Shown piece by piece: positions 46,101 to 55,147 of a stretch of DNA of 64,000 bases. Each line of letters opens with the position of its first letter. Position 1 is the first letter of the stretch. This DNA is from Insulibacter thermoxylanivorax (GTDB lineage: Bacteria; Bacillota; Bacilli; Paenibacillales; DA-C8): assembly GCF_015472005.1 (NCBI RefSeq), contig NZ_BMAQ01000006.1:124001-188000 (forward strand). The letters are read 5' to 3'. Below the pieces are notes generated by a model that was given only the letters and a program-made list of their open reading frames with translations, ran no database searches and was not told the origin of the DNA. Position numbers and translations under genes: made by a program.

Positions 46101-46734
46101 CGATCGTTCATTGATGACTCATTGATAATTTTTTAGGAATCATTGGGGGGGCTTTGGTGATTCTTGTGGATTCATCGGCGGTGATCTATCCCCGACTGAT
46201 CGATCGGGATCTATCATCGACCTATCGGTGATTCTCATCGATTTATCGGTGATTAAGCGGTACTCAAGCGGCGGGCTGGTGAGGAAGCATTGCTCGAATG
46301 ATTGGATCAACCTCTTAAGGCTGCTGATCGTTCTCCGGATTTTGTATGATTTTTAGGATAAAACACCTGCAGTTGCAGCTTTTCTTTCGGAAATTGTACG
46401 ATTTTTAGGTCAAAATCTGCTAGATTCGCCATTTAATGCACCATCTTATACGAAATTTCGTACAAAACACTGCGGCAGATGGCTTGTCCTCCAGCCTTTA
46501 TCCCATTTTTCGTATAAAACTCCTTGGAACAGATATCCCCAACATGTTTTTGTTCTATATTCTTACAAAACTTTCGCTTGCTCCATGTTCAGCCCCATCT
46601 ATGCTCTGGCTTATCCATGCTTTGGATCATCCACGATTTGGGCCCATCCATGCTTTGATTCATCCACGCCTCCCACTCATGCTCCGCTCCACGAATGTTC
46701 CATCGACGAGAAACCAAGCATCTGTTCTCCCAAT
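46101..46734. repeat. Gene-free spacer with several degenerate repeats
   Basis: No credible gene is present in this 630-bp stretch. It holds TATCGGTGATT twice (46223-46233 and 46244-46254, period 21), and five units of a roughly 52-bp motif starting near 46344, 46396, 46460, 46512 and 46563, whose core is TTTCGTAC/T followed by an A-rich AAAAC. It also has a 16-bp tandem repeat at 46595-46675, listed separately. Confidence 0.65.
46595..46675. repeat. Degenerate 16-bp tandem repeat, five copies
   Basis: Adjacent units begin at 46595, 46611, 46627, 46643 (17 bp) and 46660. The rough consensus is TCATCCATGCTTTGG. No coding role is evident. Confidence 0.75.
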
Positions 46735-47046
46735 CTATTGCAAGATTCCCATGCTTTCGATATGCTTCTTCGTCTCAGGAGTTCCGAGCTCATGGATCTT
46801 GCGGTAGATAGCCTTAAGCTGATCATCATATCGGTCATTCTCGGCGTCATCATGGTATTGCACATAGGGGATATGCGATCGCAGCGCGGATTCGCGGTCC
46901 AGGTCATCCAGTGCCTCAAACATCCCTTGCAGGGATGCCACATCCTCTTCTGAAGCAAGAATTTCAAATTCATATGCACTGTCGCTTTGCTGCTCCATAA
47001 CCGATTCAGCCTGCACCGAAACATAATAAGTTCGTTTGTCCATCAT
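46735..47046 (-). CDS. Small acidic protein of unknown function
   Basis: A 103-residue acidic, soluble protein (MMDKRTYYVSVQAESVMEQQ; ASEEDVASLQGMFEALDDLD; ending KIHELGTPETKKHIESMGIL). There is no signal peptide or membrane segment. I recognise it only as similar to conserved hypothetical proteins of Paenibacillaceae. ATG 47046 follows GGGAGG by 6 nt; ATG 47043 is also possible. The downstream terminator at 46064-46100 probably belongs to it. Confidence 0.75.
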   Translation of the reverse strand: MMDKRTYYVSVQAESVMEQQSDSAYEFEILASEEDVASLQGMFEALDDLDRESALRSHIPYVQYHDDAENDRYDDQLKAIYRKIHELGTPETKKHIESMGILQ

Positions 47047-47060
47047 CTTTGCCCTCCCGA

Positions 47061-47136
47061 TGTCATGCGTTCTATGGTACGTCATACGTTTCACGGCTCG
47101 TCATTCGTTATACATAACATCATGTCTTCAACGCTG
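47061..47136. repeat. Degenerate 19-bp tandem repeat, about four copies
   Basis: Units start at 47061, 47080, 47099 and 47118; the core CGTCAT-n-CGTT is clear in the first three and weak in the fourth. The array begins just upstream of the ribosome site of the acidic-protein gene, so it lies in its leader. Beyond it (47137-47308) I see no gene. Confidence 0.7.
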
Positions 47137-47308
47137 CGTCCGACCGTACTTTTTCAGATCCTGTACTCGTCCGGGCTTCATGTTTCGCATCCTCATATCC
47201 TGTTTCTTTAACATTAAGTTCATTACTCGTTTGATGCTCTCCTAATGCTTTTCTTTATGCTCTCTTTGCTCCGCCGACATCCTGCCCCGTACTTCCCAAG
47301 ATGATGCA

Positions 47309-47560
47309 CTACCCGCCTGGATACGCGCCTCCGGGATACTTTATCAAAAAGTATACGGCTACGAATAAGATGAGAATTATGAAGATCACATAGGTCCATA
47401 GGATGGGATTGGCTTTCATTTTGTGTTTTGAAACCGTACCGCTGACCCCTTCGTCTAGAACTTCGCCTTTTCTCTTCTCCATTGCCACTCGCAGCGAAGA
47501 GATTAGACCTAAAGCAACGACTACGATGGATAGTATAAGCAGCACTTGCCACCAGGGCAT
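47309..47560 (-). CDS. Small two-helix membrane protein of unknown function
   Basis: An 83-residue protein with transmembrane helices at about residues 4-22 (WQVLLILSIVVVALGLISS) and 55-75 (WTYVIFIILILFVAVYFLI), a basic loop between them and a Gly/Pro tail (PGGAYPGG). The open frame reaches back to 47665, but AGGAGG lies 5 nt before ATG 47560, which is preferred. The function is not known; the gene is flanked by tandem repeats on both sides. Confidence 0.72.
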   Translation of the reverse strand: MPWWQVLLILSIVVVALGLISSLRVAMEKRKGEVLDEGVSGTVSKHKMKANPILWTYVIFIILILFVAVYFLIKYPGGAYPGG

Positions 47561-47705
47561 GGAATCCTCCTGCCTTTCCTGCCGTACGGCCTGTCGCACG
47601 GATACTTTATCCTTATCTTTCCGCTTCAAGCCGTCGTTCATACATCCTGCCCGCTTACGGAGCACGAAATATATTTAAATTGTGCGGTCTAGTATGTAAT
47701 TGGTG

Positions 47706-47893
47706 CGTGAGACAACATTTTCTGGTGATTCAACTTTTGACGATAGAGAACCCGTACGTGAGACGACAAAATGTGTTGATCCAGCCCCACAACGGCGAAA
47801 GCCAGACGCGAGACGACAGATCCTGTTGACTCAACTTGGGCCAATGGGGATCCAGTACGTGAGACGATAATTCTATTGACTCATAACTCTTAA
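47706..47893. repeat. Degenerate ~51-bp direct repeat, four copies
   Basis: Copies begin at 47706, 47757, 47807 and 47858 (periods 51, 50, 51). Each starts with CGTGAGACGACA or a close variant and has TGTTGACTCAACTT-like sequence about 18 bp later. The last copy is partial. They lie between the ftsY terminator and the small membrane gene; the rest of 47561-48004 is non-coding. Confidence 0.82.
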
Positions 47894-47936
47894 CTCAGCA
47901 TTCTCCATTTCAAAACCCGATCATAATCAGATAATG

Positions 47937-47968
47937 AAAAAAAGCCGGCCGCCCTTTAGGCAGCCAGC
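47937..47968 (-). terminator. Rho-independent terminator downstream of ftsY
   Basis: A 10-bp stem with two G-U pairs (GCTGGCTGCC / GGCGGCCGGC) is followed by seven T on the minus strand. Confidence 0.88.
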
Positions 47969-48004
47969 GTTACATAAACACTATCTTGTTTCTACATCTT
48001 GATT

Positions 48005-49006
48005 CTACACTTCCGACGACTCCATATCCTCTTCCGTGACCAAACCAGCGAACAGAGCATGGACGAACTGCTCCGAATCGAAGGGTTCTAAGTCGTCCAT
48101 CTTTTCACCCAGACCGACGAACTTCACGGGGATATTCAACTCATTGCGAATCGCGATGACGATGCCGCCCTTGGCGGTGCCGTCCAGTTTGCTGAGCACA
48201 AGCCCTGTGACGCCCGTCTTCTCGCCGAATAACTTCGCTTGGCTCAGGGCGTTCTGCCCCGTCGTCGCATCGACGACGAGCAGCACCTCATGGGGGGCCC
48301 CCGGTACTTCACGGCCGATTACGCGGTAGATCTTGTTCAGCTCCTCCATCAGGTTCGTCTTGTTCTGCAGACGACCTGCGGTATCACAGAGCAGGACGTC
48401 GATCTTGCGCTGTTTGGCCGCTTGCACCGCATCGTAGATCACCGCTGCCGGATCAGAGCCGGCTTGGTGTTTGATCACGTCCACGCCGACACGCTGTCCC
48501 CATACTTCCAACTGCTCAATCGCTCCAGCGCGGAAGGTGTCCCCCGCTGCCAGAAGCACTGATTTGCCTTGGCTTTTGAGACGGTGGGCCAGCTTGCCGA
48601 TGGTCGTCGTTTTGCCTACGCCGTTAACCCCGACGAACAGGATCACCGTCAAGCCGTCTTCGTTCAAGCGAAGTTCCACATCGGTGTCATCGCCCTTTAG
48701 CAAGGACACGAGTTTCTCGGAGAGGATCGGCTTAAGCTGTCCGGCATCCTCGATCCGCTGTTTCTTCACTTCGCTGCGCAGATCATCGATCAGCTCCATC
48801 ACCGTTGTCACGCCGACATCGGCGCTGATCAAGATCTCCTCCAGCTCTTCATAGAATGCCTCGTCGATCTTCTTATATCTGCGCAAGAGGTCATCCATCT
48901 TCTCCGTAAAGGCGCTCGTCGTCTTCTGCAAGCCTTCTTTGAACTTCGTTGTAACGCTCTCCGCCTTTGTGGAGATCGACTCGCGTAACTTTTTGAAAAA
49001 ATTCAT
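48005..49006 (-). CDS. ftsY: FtsY, SRP receptor GTPase
   Basis: A 333-residue NG-domain GTPase with P-loop GVNGVGKT (residues 126-133), DTAGR, and the SRP-type TGLVLSKLDGTAKGG. The N-terminal region is short and basic rather than a long acidic A domain, as usual in Firmicutes. It receives Ffh-ribosome complexes at the membrane. ATG 49006 is 7 nt after GGAGG; the longer frame adds ten residues. Confidence 0.96.
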   Translation of the reverse strand: MNFFKKLRESISTKAESVTTKFKEGLQKTTSAFTEKMDDLLRRYKKIDEAFYEELEEILISADVGVTTVMELIDDLRSEVKKQRIEDAGQLKPILSEKLVSLLKGDDTDVELRLNEDGLTVILFVGVNGVGKTTTIGKLAHRLKSQGKSVLLAAGDTFRAGAIEQLEVWGQRVGVDVIKHQAGSDPAAVIYDAVQAAKQRKIDVLLCDTAGRLQNKTNLMEELNKIYRVIGREVPGAPHEVLLVVDATTGQNALSQAKLFGEKTGVTGLVLSKLDGTAKGGIVIAIRNELNIPVKFVGLGEKMDDLEPFDSEQFVHALFAGLVTEEDMESSEV

Positions 49007-49040
49007 CTTCCAACCTCCGCCAACTGATAGTTCCACAACT

Positions 49041-49130
49041 GATTGAATCCCTTGAACTCCCTTGGATTCGCTGGAATCCCCTTAACATCCCTTGGTTTCT
49101 CTACGATTCGCTTGAATCGCTTAGATACGC
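49041..49130. repeat. 10-bp tandem repeat between smc and ftsY
   Basis: Eight to nine consecutive 10-bp units in near-perfect register (49041, 49051, ... 49121). Most resemble CTTGGATTCC or CTTGAATCCC. The array lies in the 146-bp smc-ftsY spacer, upstream of the ftsY ribosome site. Confidence 0.75.
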
Positions 49131-49152
49131 TGAGACGTGCCTGATCCACGCT

Positions 49153-52100
49153 TTATGCCGATACGGGTTCACCGTCTTCCAACCGTACCGATACCAGCTT
49201 CGATACGCCGTCTTCTTCCATCGTCACGCCGTACAGGACGTCCGCTTCCTCCATCGTGCCCTTGCGGTGCGTGACCACGATGAACTGCGTCTGATTGGAG
49301 AATTCCCGCAGATAAGATGCGAAGCGCGAGACATTCGCTTCATCGAGGGCTGCCTCTACTTCGTCCAGCACGCAGAAGGGCACGGGACGAACGTGGATGA
49401 TCGCAAACAGCAGCGCGATCGCCGTGAGCGCCTTCTCACCGCCGGAGAGAAGCTGAAGATTCTGCAGCTTCTTGCCCGGCGGCTGGGCGATGATATCGAT
49501 ACCGGTCTCCAGGATATTGTCGGGATCGCTCAATATGAGATCAGCCCGTCCGCCGCCGAACAGCTTTACGAACACCTTCTTGAATTGCTCGCGAATCTGT
49601 TCGAAGGTTTGGGTGAAGCGCTCCGACATCTCCCGTTCGATATCCTTGATCACCTCGTACAAAGTTTCCTTCGCTTCGACGAGGTCATTCTTCTGACGGG
49701 TGAGGAAATCATACCGTTCACTCACGCGCTCATACTCATCAATCGCGCCGAGGTTCACATCGCCGAGCTGAGTGATCCGGCGTTTTAGATCCCTGACAGC
49801 CGCCTGCGTGCCCAGGATGTCCTGAGGAACTGGATACCTTTCCTTAGCGAGCTCATAACCAATCTCATAATCTTCAGCCAGATGCTTAAGCAGGTTGTCC
49901 AGCTCGACATCGAGACGGTTCAGCCGCACTTCCAGCTGGTGTACTCTCGCTTCAACTTCCTGCAGCTGGACTCGCTGTTCCTTCGTCTCTTCCTCACGCT
50001 GAGCGAGATCTTGCAGCTTCTGGGCCCGATCAGCGCGCATGAATTCGATGCGCTGCGCACATGCATCCCGTTTCTCGAGAAGCTGCTCATAGAGCACGGA
50101 TTGGCGCTTGATCTCGTCCGTCGTGCGGGCGATCTCAGCATCCGTGTTCTTGAGCGTCTGCTCTGTTTCCTCCTGCTCCTGCAACAACGCAGCCAGCTCA
50201 TCAGTTGTACGCTGCATCTGCTGCCGCATCGCAGAGCGGTCCTGCGTAACGGAGGCGATCTCCACCTTCAGCTCAGTGAGCTGGGTTTGCAGCTGATCCT
50301 TCGCAAACTCCTGGGACTTGCGCAGTTCCTCTGCTTGACGAAGCTGTTCATTGAGCGAGTCTTCCGCCTCCGCAAGCTCCTGTAGCTTGTCCTGTACTTC
50401 AGCCAGGCGCTGCTCGATCTGCCGGCGTTCGTGAAGCACCGTCTGCTGGTCCTGCTCCGTCACCCGCAGCAGGGCTTCGATATTCTGGAGCTGCTGATTC
50501 GCCTGTTCGATCTGGGACTGAAGTGCTTGCTCCTGCAGCCGACCTTGTTCGCCCAAGCGGCGAAGTTTCTCCAAATCTACCTGCAGGCGTTTGATCTCCT
50601 GCTCTTCATATCGCACCATCGTGCCGGCATCTTCGAGTTCGCTGCCGAGGCCGCGGATCTCCTGCTCCAGCTGATCTATGATCCGCTGCCGGCCCAGCAG
50701 GCTGTTCGTCTTCTTCTGGAGGCTCCCCCCGGTCATCGAGCCGCCGGGGTTGACAACGTCGCCGCCAAGGGTGACGATCCGATAGCGGTACTTCAAACGG
50801 CCTGCGAGTTGGTTGGCATGTTCCAGCGTCTCGGCGATGACGACATTGCCGAGCAGATTGGCAGCAATCTGATGATAACGTTCCTCATACGTAACCAGAT
50901 CCACAGCGATGCCGATATACCCCGGCATCTTCTGAATCATTCGCAATTCCTGTTCAGCTATGTAACGCCCGCGCATGACATCGAGGGGCAGAAAGGTCGC
51001 GCGCCCGGCCTGCTGCTTCTTCAAGTAAGCGATTGCTGCGCGGGCCGCTGCTTCATCCTCCATGACGATGTTCTGCAGCGCTCCGCCGAGGGCAATCTCG
51101 ATCGCCGTTTCATATTGTTCGGGTACATGGATCAGTTCGGCAACAGCGCCGTGCACGCCTCTTAAGGCACCGTTCTCCCGCGCTTTGAGCACGGTTCTTA
51201 CGCCGAGAGCGAAGCCGTCGAAGTCCTCTTTCATCTCCTGCAGCGTATCGCGTCTTGAGGATAGACCGTCCATCTTCTGCTGCAACTCCCGCAGCTTGCG
51301 GTTCCAGCCCTCGAGCTCCGTTTCCGCATGACGGATCTTCTCCGTGATCTCGAGATATTGCTGCCGCGTCTCTTCAAGTGAAGCTGAGGTTTCTTGGAGC
51401 TTCTCCTGGAGATTAGCGATGCGCGATAAGATTTCATCGCGTTCTCCCTTCGCCCGCTCGATATCGCTGCCGAGTTTCTCCTGCCGTCTCTGCAGCGTCT
51501 CCTCCTGCTGCTCCAAGTAGCGAACCTCGTTGCGATGTTGGGCTGCCGAGCTCAGCACTTCCAGCATCTCGGCTCGCAGATCTTCCTCCCGTGCAGCATC
51601 GGCCCCTTCCACACCTTGGAGGCGGGCCTGTTCCTCTTGCAGCCGGCGCTGCAGTTGCTTCAGCTGTTCTTCCACTTCCATGAGCCGCTTCTCCAGGGCA
51701 GCTTGTTCTTCCCGTCTCGCGTCGATGCGGCCTTGCAAGGTGAGAAGCTTGTCCTTATTCTGAGTGCGCTGAATCTCAAGGTTGCGGCGCCGCTCCTTCA
51801 GCACCTCGACCTGGCCGTCGGACTTTTCCGCTTCTCCGCTCACCTCCAGCAGGTGCTGCTGCTCCTTCTCCAACTGTTCCTCCAGTTGGCGGATCTCCAA
51901 GCGGAACTTCTCTAACGAAGCATCATGCTGGCTGATAACCGTTGAAAGCGCCAGCTGCTCCTCTTGCAGCTGGCCGAGTTTCTGCTTCGTCTCGCTCCAT
52001 GAAGCATGCACCTGCTCGATTTGATGCACATAGAGCGCGATCTCATTGGCCTTCAGCTGTTCTTTCAGATCTTTGTACCGCTTCGCTTTCTCCGCTTGTT

Positions 52101-52719
52101 CATGGAGGGGCTCAAGCTGTCCTTCCAGTTCCGCGATCAGGTCCTCGATCCGCACGAGATTTTGCTCCGTTTCCGCAAGCTTCTTCTCGGCTTCTTTTTT
52201 GCGGGATTTGTACTTCACGATCCCGGAAGCTTCTTCGAAGATACCCCGTCTTTCCTCAGACTTCGTGCTCAAGATTTCTTCGATGCGACCTTGTCCGATG
52301 ATGGAGTAAGCCTCTTTGCCGATCCCGGTATCCATGAATAATTCCGTGATGTCTTTCAGGCGGCAGGCCTGTTTGTTGATAAAATATTCACTTTCCCCGC
52401 TGCGCATGATCCGGCGGGTAATCGTTACTTCAGAATAATCCAGGGGAAGTTTCTGCGAAGAATTGTCCAAAGTCAAAGAAACCTCGCTGTAGTTCACCGG
52501 TTTGCGCGTGTCGCTTCCTGCGAAGATCACGTCTTCCATCTTGCCGCCGCGAAGTGACTTGGCACTCTGTTCCCCCAGCACCCAGCGGATCGAATCGGAT
52601 ATATTACTCTTGCCGCTGCCGTTAGGACCGACGACAGCTGTAATACCTGGCACAAACTCCAGCTCGGTTCTGTCAGCGAATGATTTGAACCCCTTCAGCT
52701 CAATCCGCTTTAAGTACAT
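49153..52719 (-). CDS. smc: SMC, chromosome segregation/condensation ATPase
   Basis: A 1188-residue SMC protein with Walker A GPNGSGKSN (residues 31-39), long coiled coils, the hinge around residues 500-680 (with GGDVVNPGGSMTGGS), C-motif LSGGEKALTAIALLFAI and Walker B CVLDEVEAALDEAN. With ScpA/ScpB it condenses and organises the origin region. ATG 52719 follows GAGGTGAG. Length is standard. Confidence 0.98.
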   Translation of the reverse strand: MYLKRIELKGFKSFADRTELEFVPGITAVVGPNGSGKSNISDSIRWVLGEQSAKSLRGGKMEDVIFAGSDTRKPVNYSEVSLTLDNSSQKLPLDYSEVTITRRIMRSGESEYFINKQACRLKDITELFMDTGIGKEAYSIIGQGRIEEILSTKSEERRGIFEEASGIVKYKSRKKEAEKKLAETEQNLVRIEDLIAELEGQLEPLHEQAEKAKRYKDLKEQLKANEIALYVHQIEQVHASWSETKQKLGQLQEEQLALSTVISQHDASLEKFRLEIRQLEEQLEKEQQHLLEVSGEAEKSDGQVEVLKERRRNLEIQRTQNKDKLLTLQGRIDARREEQAALEKRLMEVEEQLKQLQRRLQEEQARLQGVEGADAAREEDLRAEMLEVLSSAAQHRNEVRYLEQQEETLQRRQEKLGSDIERAKGERDEILSRIANLQEKLQETSASLEETRQQYLEITEKIRHAETELEGWNRKLRELQQKMDGLSSRRDTLQEMKEDFDGFALGVRTVLKARENGALRGVHGAVAELIHVPEQYETAIEIALGGALQNIVMEDEAAARAAIAYLKKQQAGRATFLPLDVMRGRYIAEQELRMIQKMPGYIGIAVDLVTYEERYHQIAANLLGNVVIAETLEHANQLAGRLKYRYRIVTLGGDVVNPGGSMTGGSLQKKTNSLLGRQRIIDQLEQEIRGLGSELEDAGTMVRYEEQEIKRLQVDLEKLRRLGEQGRLQEQALQSQIEQANQQLQNIEALLRVTEQDQQTVLHERRQIEQRLAEVQDKLQELAEAEDSLNEQLRQAEELRKSQEFAKDQLQTQLTELKVEIASVTQDRSAMRQQMQRTTDELAALLQEQEETEQTLKNTDAEIARTTDEIKRQSVLYEQLLEKRDACAQRIEFMRADRAQKLQDLAQREEETKEQRVQLQEVEARVHQLEVRLNRLDVELDNLLKHLAEDYEIGYELAKERYPVPQDILGTQAAVRDLKRRITQLGDVNLGAIDEYERVSERYDFLTRQKNDLVEAKETLYEVIKDIEREMSERFTQTFEQIREQFKKVFVKLFGGGRADLILSDPDNILETGIDIIAQPPGKKLQNLQLLSGGEKALTAIALLFAIIHVRPVPFCVLDEVEAALDEANVSRFASYLREFSNQTQFIVVTHRKGTMEEADVLYGVTMEEDGVSKLVSVRLEDGEPVSA

Positions 52720-52954
52720 GAACTCACCTCTAACGCCCTAAACATAGTATGGAAGCAGGATGCGAATAAGATCCCTCGCCCTGCCTGCCAGCAGCCACAA
52801 CTTTCAGCGCACGGTCTGTACCGATGAACGCCAAGTGCTCTGCAGCGATCTTATACGGCTGCAAGCCATGTTTGCTGTATGGTTCAGCAGCCTGTCACGG
52901 GCAGATTCACGGCAGATCCCTGCATGGCAGATTAAATATGCTAAACATGCTCAT

Positions 52955-52989
52955 AATAGAAAACTGTCGGAGCAAGTGCCGCCGACAGT
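52955..52989 (-). terminator. Rho-independent terminator downstream of rnc
   Basis: An 8-bp stem ACTGTCGG / CCGACAGT is followed by TTTTC on the minus strand. The rest of the smc-rnc spacer (52720-53002) has three scattered GGCAGAT copies (52900, 52911, 52926) and no gene. Confidence 0.8.
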
Positions 52990-53002
52990 CCTCTAATATA
53001 TG

Positions 53003-53692
53003 CTATGGGGTCGTCAACTCGGCCAAAGCTTTCGCGGCTGCCTGTTGCTCCGCTTCTTTCTTCGTGCGACCGGACCCTCTGCCCAGGCACACCTCATTCA
53101 TATACACTTCGGAGATGAAGTGCTTATCATGAGCCGGTCCTTGTTCATCGACGATCCGATATTCCAATAAACCCAGTGCATGTTGTTGCACATACTCCTG
53201 CAATCGAGTCTTATAGTCGGTGATTTGCGGTTGGTCATACTGCGAGATCTTCGGAAACATGACGCGATGCAAAAAATCCTGAACCGCCTGGATGCCTTGA
53301 TCAAGATACAGCGCCCCGATAAACGCTTCAAAAACATCGGCAAGCAGCGCCGGCCTGCTGCGCCCGCCGGTGATCTCTTCTCCTCTTCCCAAGCGGACAT
53401 AAGAGCCGAACTCGAGTTCATTGGCGAACTCGACCAGCGAGGGTTCGCAGACGATCGAAGCGCGAAGCTTCGTGAGTTCCCCTTCTGTCCGCTTCGGATA
53501 ACGGTGATAGAGATAATCGGACACGCACAGTTCCAGCACCGCATCGCCTAGAAACTCTAAGCGTTCATTGTGGACGGCTTTCCCTCGATTTTCATTGACA
53601 TACGATGAATGCGTAAATGCCTGAGCGAGCAGTTTGCGATTGTGAAATCGAATATTCAGCGCTTGCTCCAACTCTCGCAAATCACGGTTCAT
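53003..53692 (-). CDS. rnc: Ribonuclease III
   Basis: A 229-residue protein with an RNase III domain carrying the signature [10 protein letters not shown] (residues 43-52), a second acidic cluster ([14 protein letters not shown]), and a C-terminal double-stranded RNA-binding domain (residues about 155-226). It processes rRNA and other duplex RNA. ATG 53692 follows AAAGGAG. Confidence 0.96.
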   Translation of the reverse strand: MNRDLRELEQALNIRFHNRKLLAQAFTHSSYVNENRGKAVHNERLEFLGDAVLELCVSDYLYHRYPKRTEGELTKLRASIVCEPSLVEFANELEFGSYVRLGRGEEITGGRSRPALLADVFEAFIGALYLDQGIQAVQDFLHRVMFPKISQYDQPQITDYKTRLQEYVQQHALGLLEYRIVDEQGPAHDKHFISEVYMNEVCLGRGSGRTKKEAEQQAAAKALAELTTP

Positions 53693-53775
53693 GGGGCAGA
53701 GCTCCTTTGGTCAGAGTCTTACTGATATCGTACGCTGTCTCATCCTTCGTGCAGCATCCTTCGCACAGCTCCTGC

Positions 53776-55020
53776 TTACTCCTCATAACGCTTCAAGATT
53801 AAGGTAGCATTGTGTCCGCCGAAGCCGAAGGAGTTCGACATCGCCACATCCACCTTCGCCTCTCGGGCTTGGTTCGGCACAACGTCGAGATCGCACTCAG
53901 GATCTTGATTGTCCACATTGATCGTCGGCGGGACGACGCCTTTATTGATCACCAGTGTGGAGATGATCGCTTCCAAACCGCCGGCAGCCCCCAGCAGATG
54001 CCCCGTCATCGATTTGGTCGAGTTGACGAGGAGGCGGGATGCTTCATCGCCGAACACGGTCTTAATCGCAGCGATCTCCGCCTTATCCCCTACCGGTGTA
54101 GAGGTGCCGTGTGCATTGATATAATCAATATCCTGCAGGTCAAGCCCGGCATCGCGGATCGCCATGCGCATGCAGCGAACGGCGCCTTCACCGCCGGGAG
54201 CGGGATCCGTCATATGGTATGCATCTGCACTCATGCCGTAACCAACGACTTCTGCGTAAATCTTAGCCCCGCGTTTCTTCGCATGTTCTAGGGATTCCAG
54301 CACAAGCACGCCCGCACCTTCGCCCATGACGAAGCCGTCGCGGTCGATATCGAAAGGCCGGCTGGCGCGTTCCGGTTCGTCGTTGCGCGTGGACATCGCG
54401 CGCAGCGCACAGAAACCAGCCATCCCGACCATACGAATCGTCGCTTCCGCACCGCCGCAGATCATGATGTCGGCATCTCCGCGCTGGATCATCCGGGCGG
54501 AATCGCCGATCGCATGGCTTCCAGTAGCGCAAGCGGTAACTACGTTCGTATTGGGTCCCTTAGCTCCCGTCAGCATCGAGATCTGACCGGATGCCATGTT
54601 CGAGATCATCATCGGGATGAAGAACGGGCTCACCCTTCGATGTCCCTTCTCCAACAAGATCATGTGTTGTTCTTCCCATGTACCGAGGCCGCCGATGCCG
54701 GAACCGACGATGACGCCGACGCGTTCCGGATCCGCATTCGTGCCGATATCAAGGCCGGCATCTTGAATGGCTTTCTTCGAAGCTGCTACGGCGAACTGCA
54801 CAAAACGGTCCATCCGCCGTGCTTCTTTCCTATCTATATAATCCTCAGGATCAAAATCTTTCACTTCTGCTGCGATTCTTGTAGGCAATTCGCTGGCATC
54901 GAACGACGTGATCGTCGATACCCCGGATTTTCCCTGAACCAGATTCGTCCACAATATATCTAGATCGGAACCGAGCGGCGTGATCGCCCCCATGCCGGTT
55001 ACTACTACTCTATGTTTCAT
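53776..55020 (-). CDS. fabF: FabF, beta-ketoacyl-ACP synthase II
   Basis: A 414-residue condensing enzyme with active-site Cys164 ([11 protein letters not shown]) and two His ([21 protein letters not shown]). It elongates acyl-ACP in fatty-acid synthesis. Two adjacent ATGs exist; 55020 is 6 nt from GAGGTGG. In B. subtilis fabF lies elsewhere; its place after acpP is typical of Paenibacillus. Confidence 0.96.
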   Translation of the reverse strand: MKHRVVVTGMGAITPLGSDLDILWTNLVQGKSGVSTITSFDASELPTRIAAEVKDFDPEDYIDRKEARRMDRFVQFAVAASKKAIQDAGLDIGTNADPERVGVIVGSGIGGLGTWEEQHMILLEKGHRRVSPFFIPMMISNMASGQISMLTGAKGPNTNVVTACATGSHAIGDSARMIQRGDADIMICGGAEATIRMVGMAGFCALRAMSTRNDEPERASRPFDIDRDGFVMGEGAGVLVLESLEHAKKRGAKIYAEVVGYGMSADAYHMTDPAPGGEGAVRCMRMAIRDAGLDLQDIDYINAHGTSTPVGDKAEIAAIKTVFGDEASRLLVNSTKSMTGHLLGAAGGLEAIISTLVINKGVVPPTINVDNQDPECDLDVVPNQAREAKVDVAMSNSFGFGGHNATLILKRYEE

Positions 55021-55119
55021 CATTACCCACCTCGGTAAGGATATCGGATGTTCAGCTCGTGATGAACGAATGCGTTCGAGCCGATTGCTTCTATAGTTTC
55101 AACCGCAGTTAATGTGGAT

Positions 55120-55142
55120 AAGTCCCGTTATGCACGGGACTT
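55120..55142 (-). other. Perfect hairpin between acpP and fabF without a T-tract
   Basis: A 9-bp perfect stem AAGTCCCGT / ACGGGACTT with a 5-nt loop lies just after the acpP stop. It lacks a T run, so it is unlikely to terminate on its own and may stabilise or process the abundant acpP transcript. Confidence 0.7.
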
Positions 55143-55147
55143 AAAGA

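Noticed and set aside
46436-46807. 123-codon plus-strand open frame across the repeat region
   Set aside because: No ribosome site, no recognisable features, and its sequence is built from the 16-bp and 52-bp repeats and the antisense of the acidic gene.
47706-47893. CRISPR array
   Set aside because: The 51-bp units are degenerate throughout, with no constant repeat/variable spacer pattern and no cas genes.
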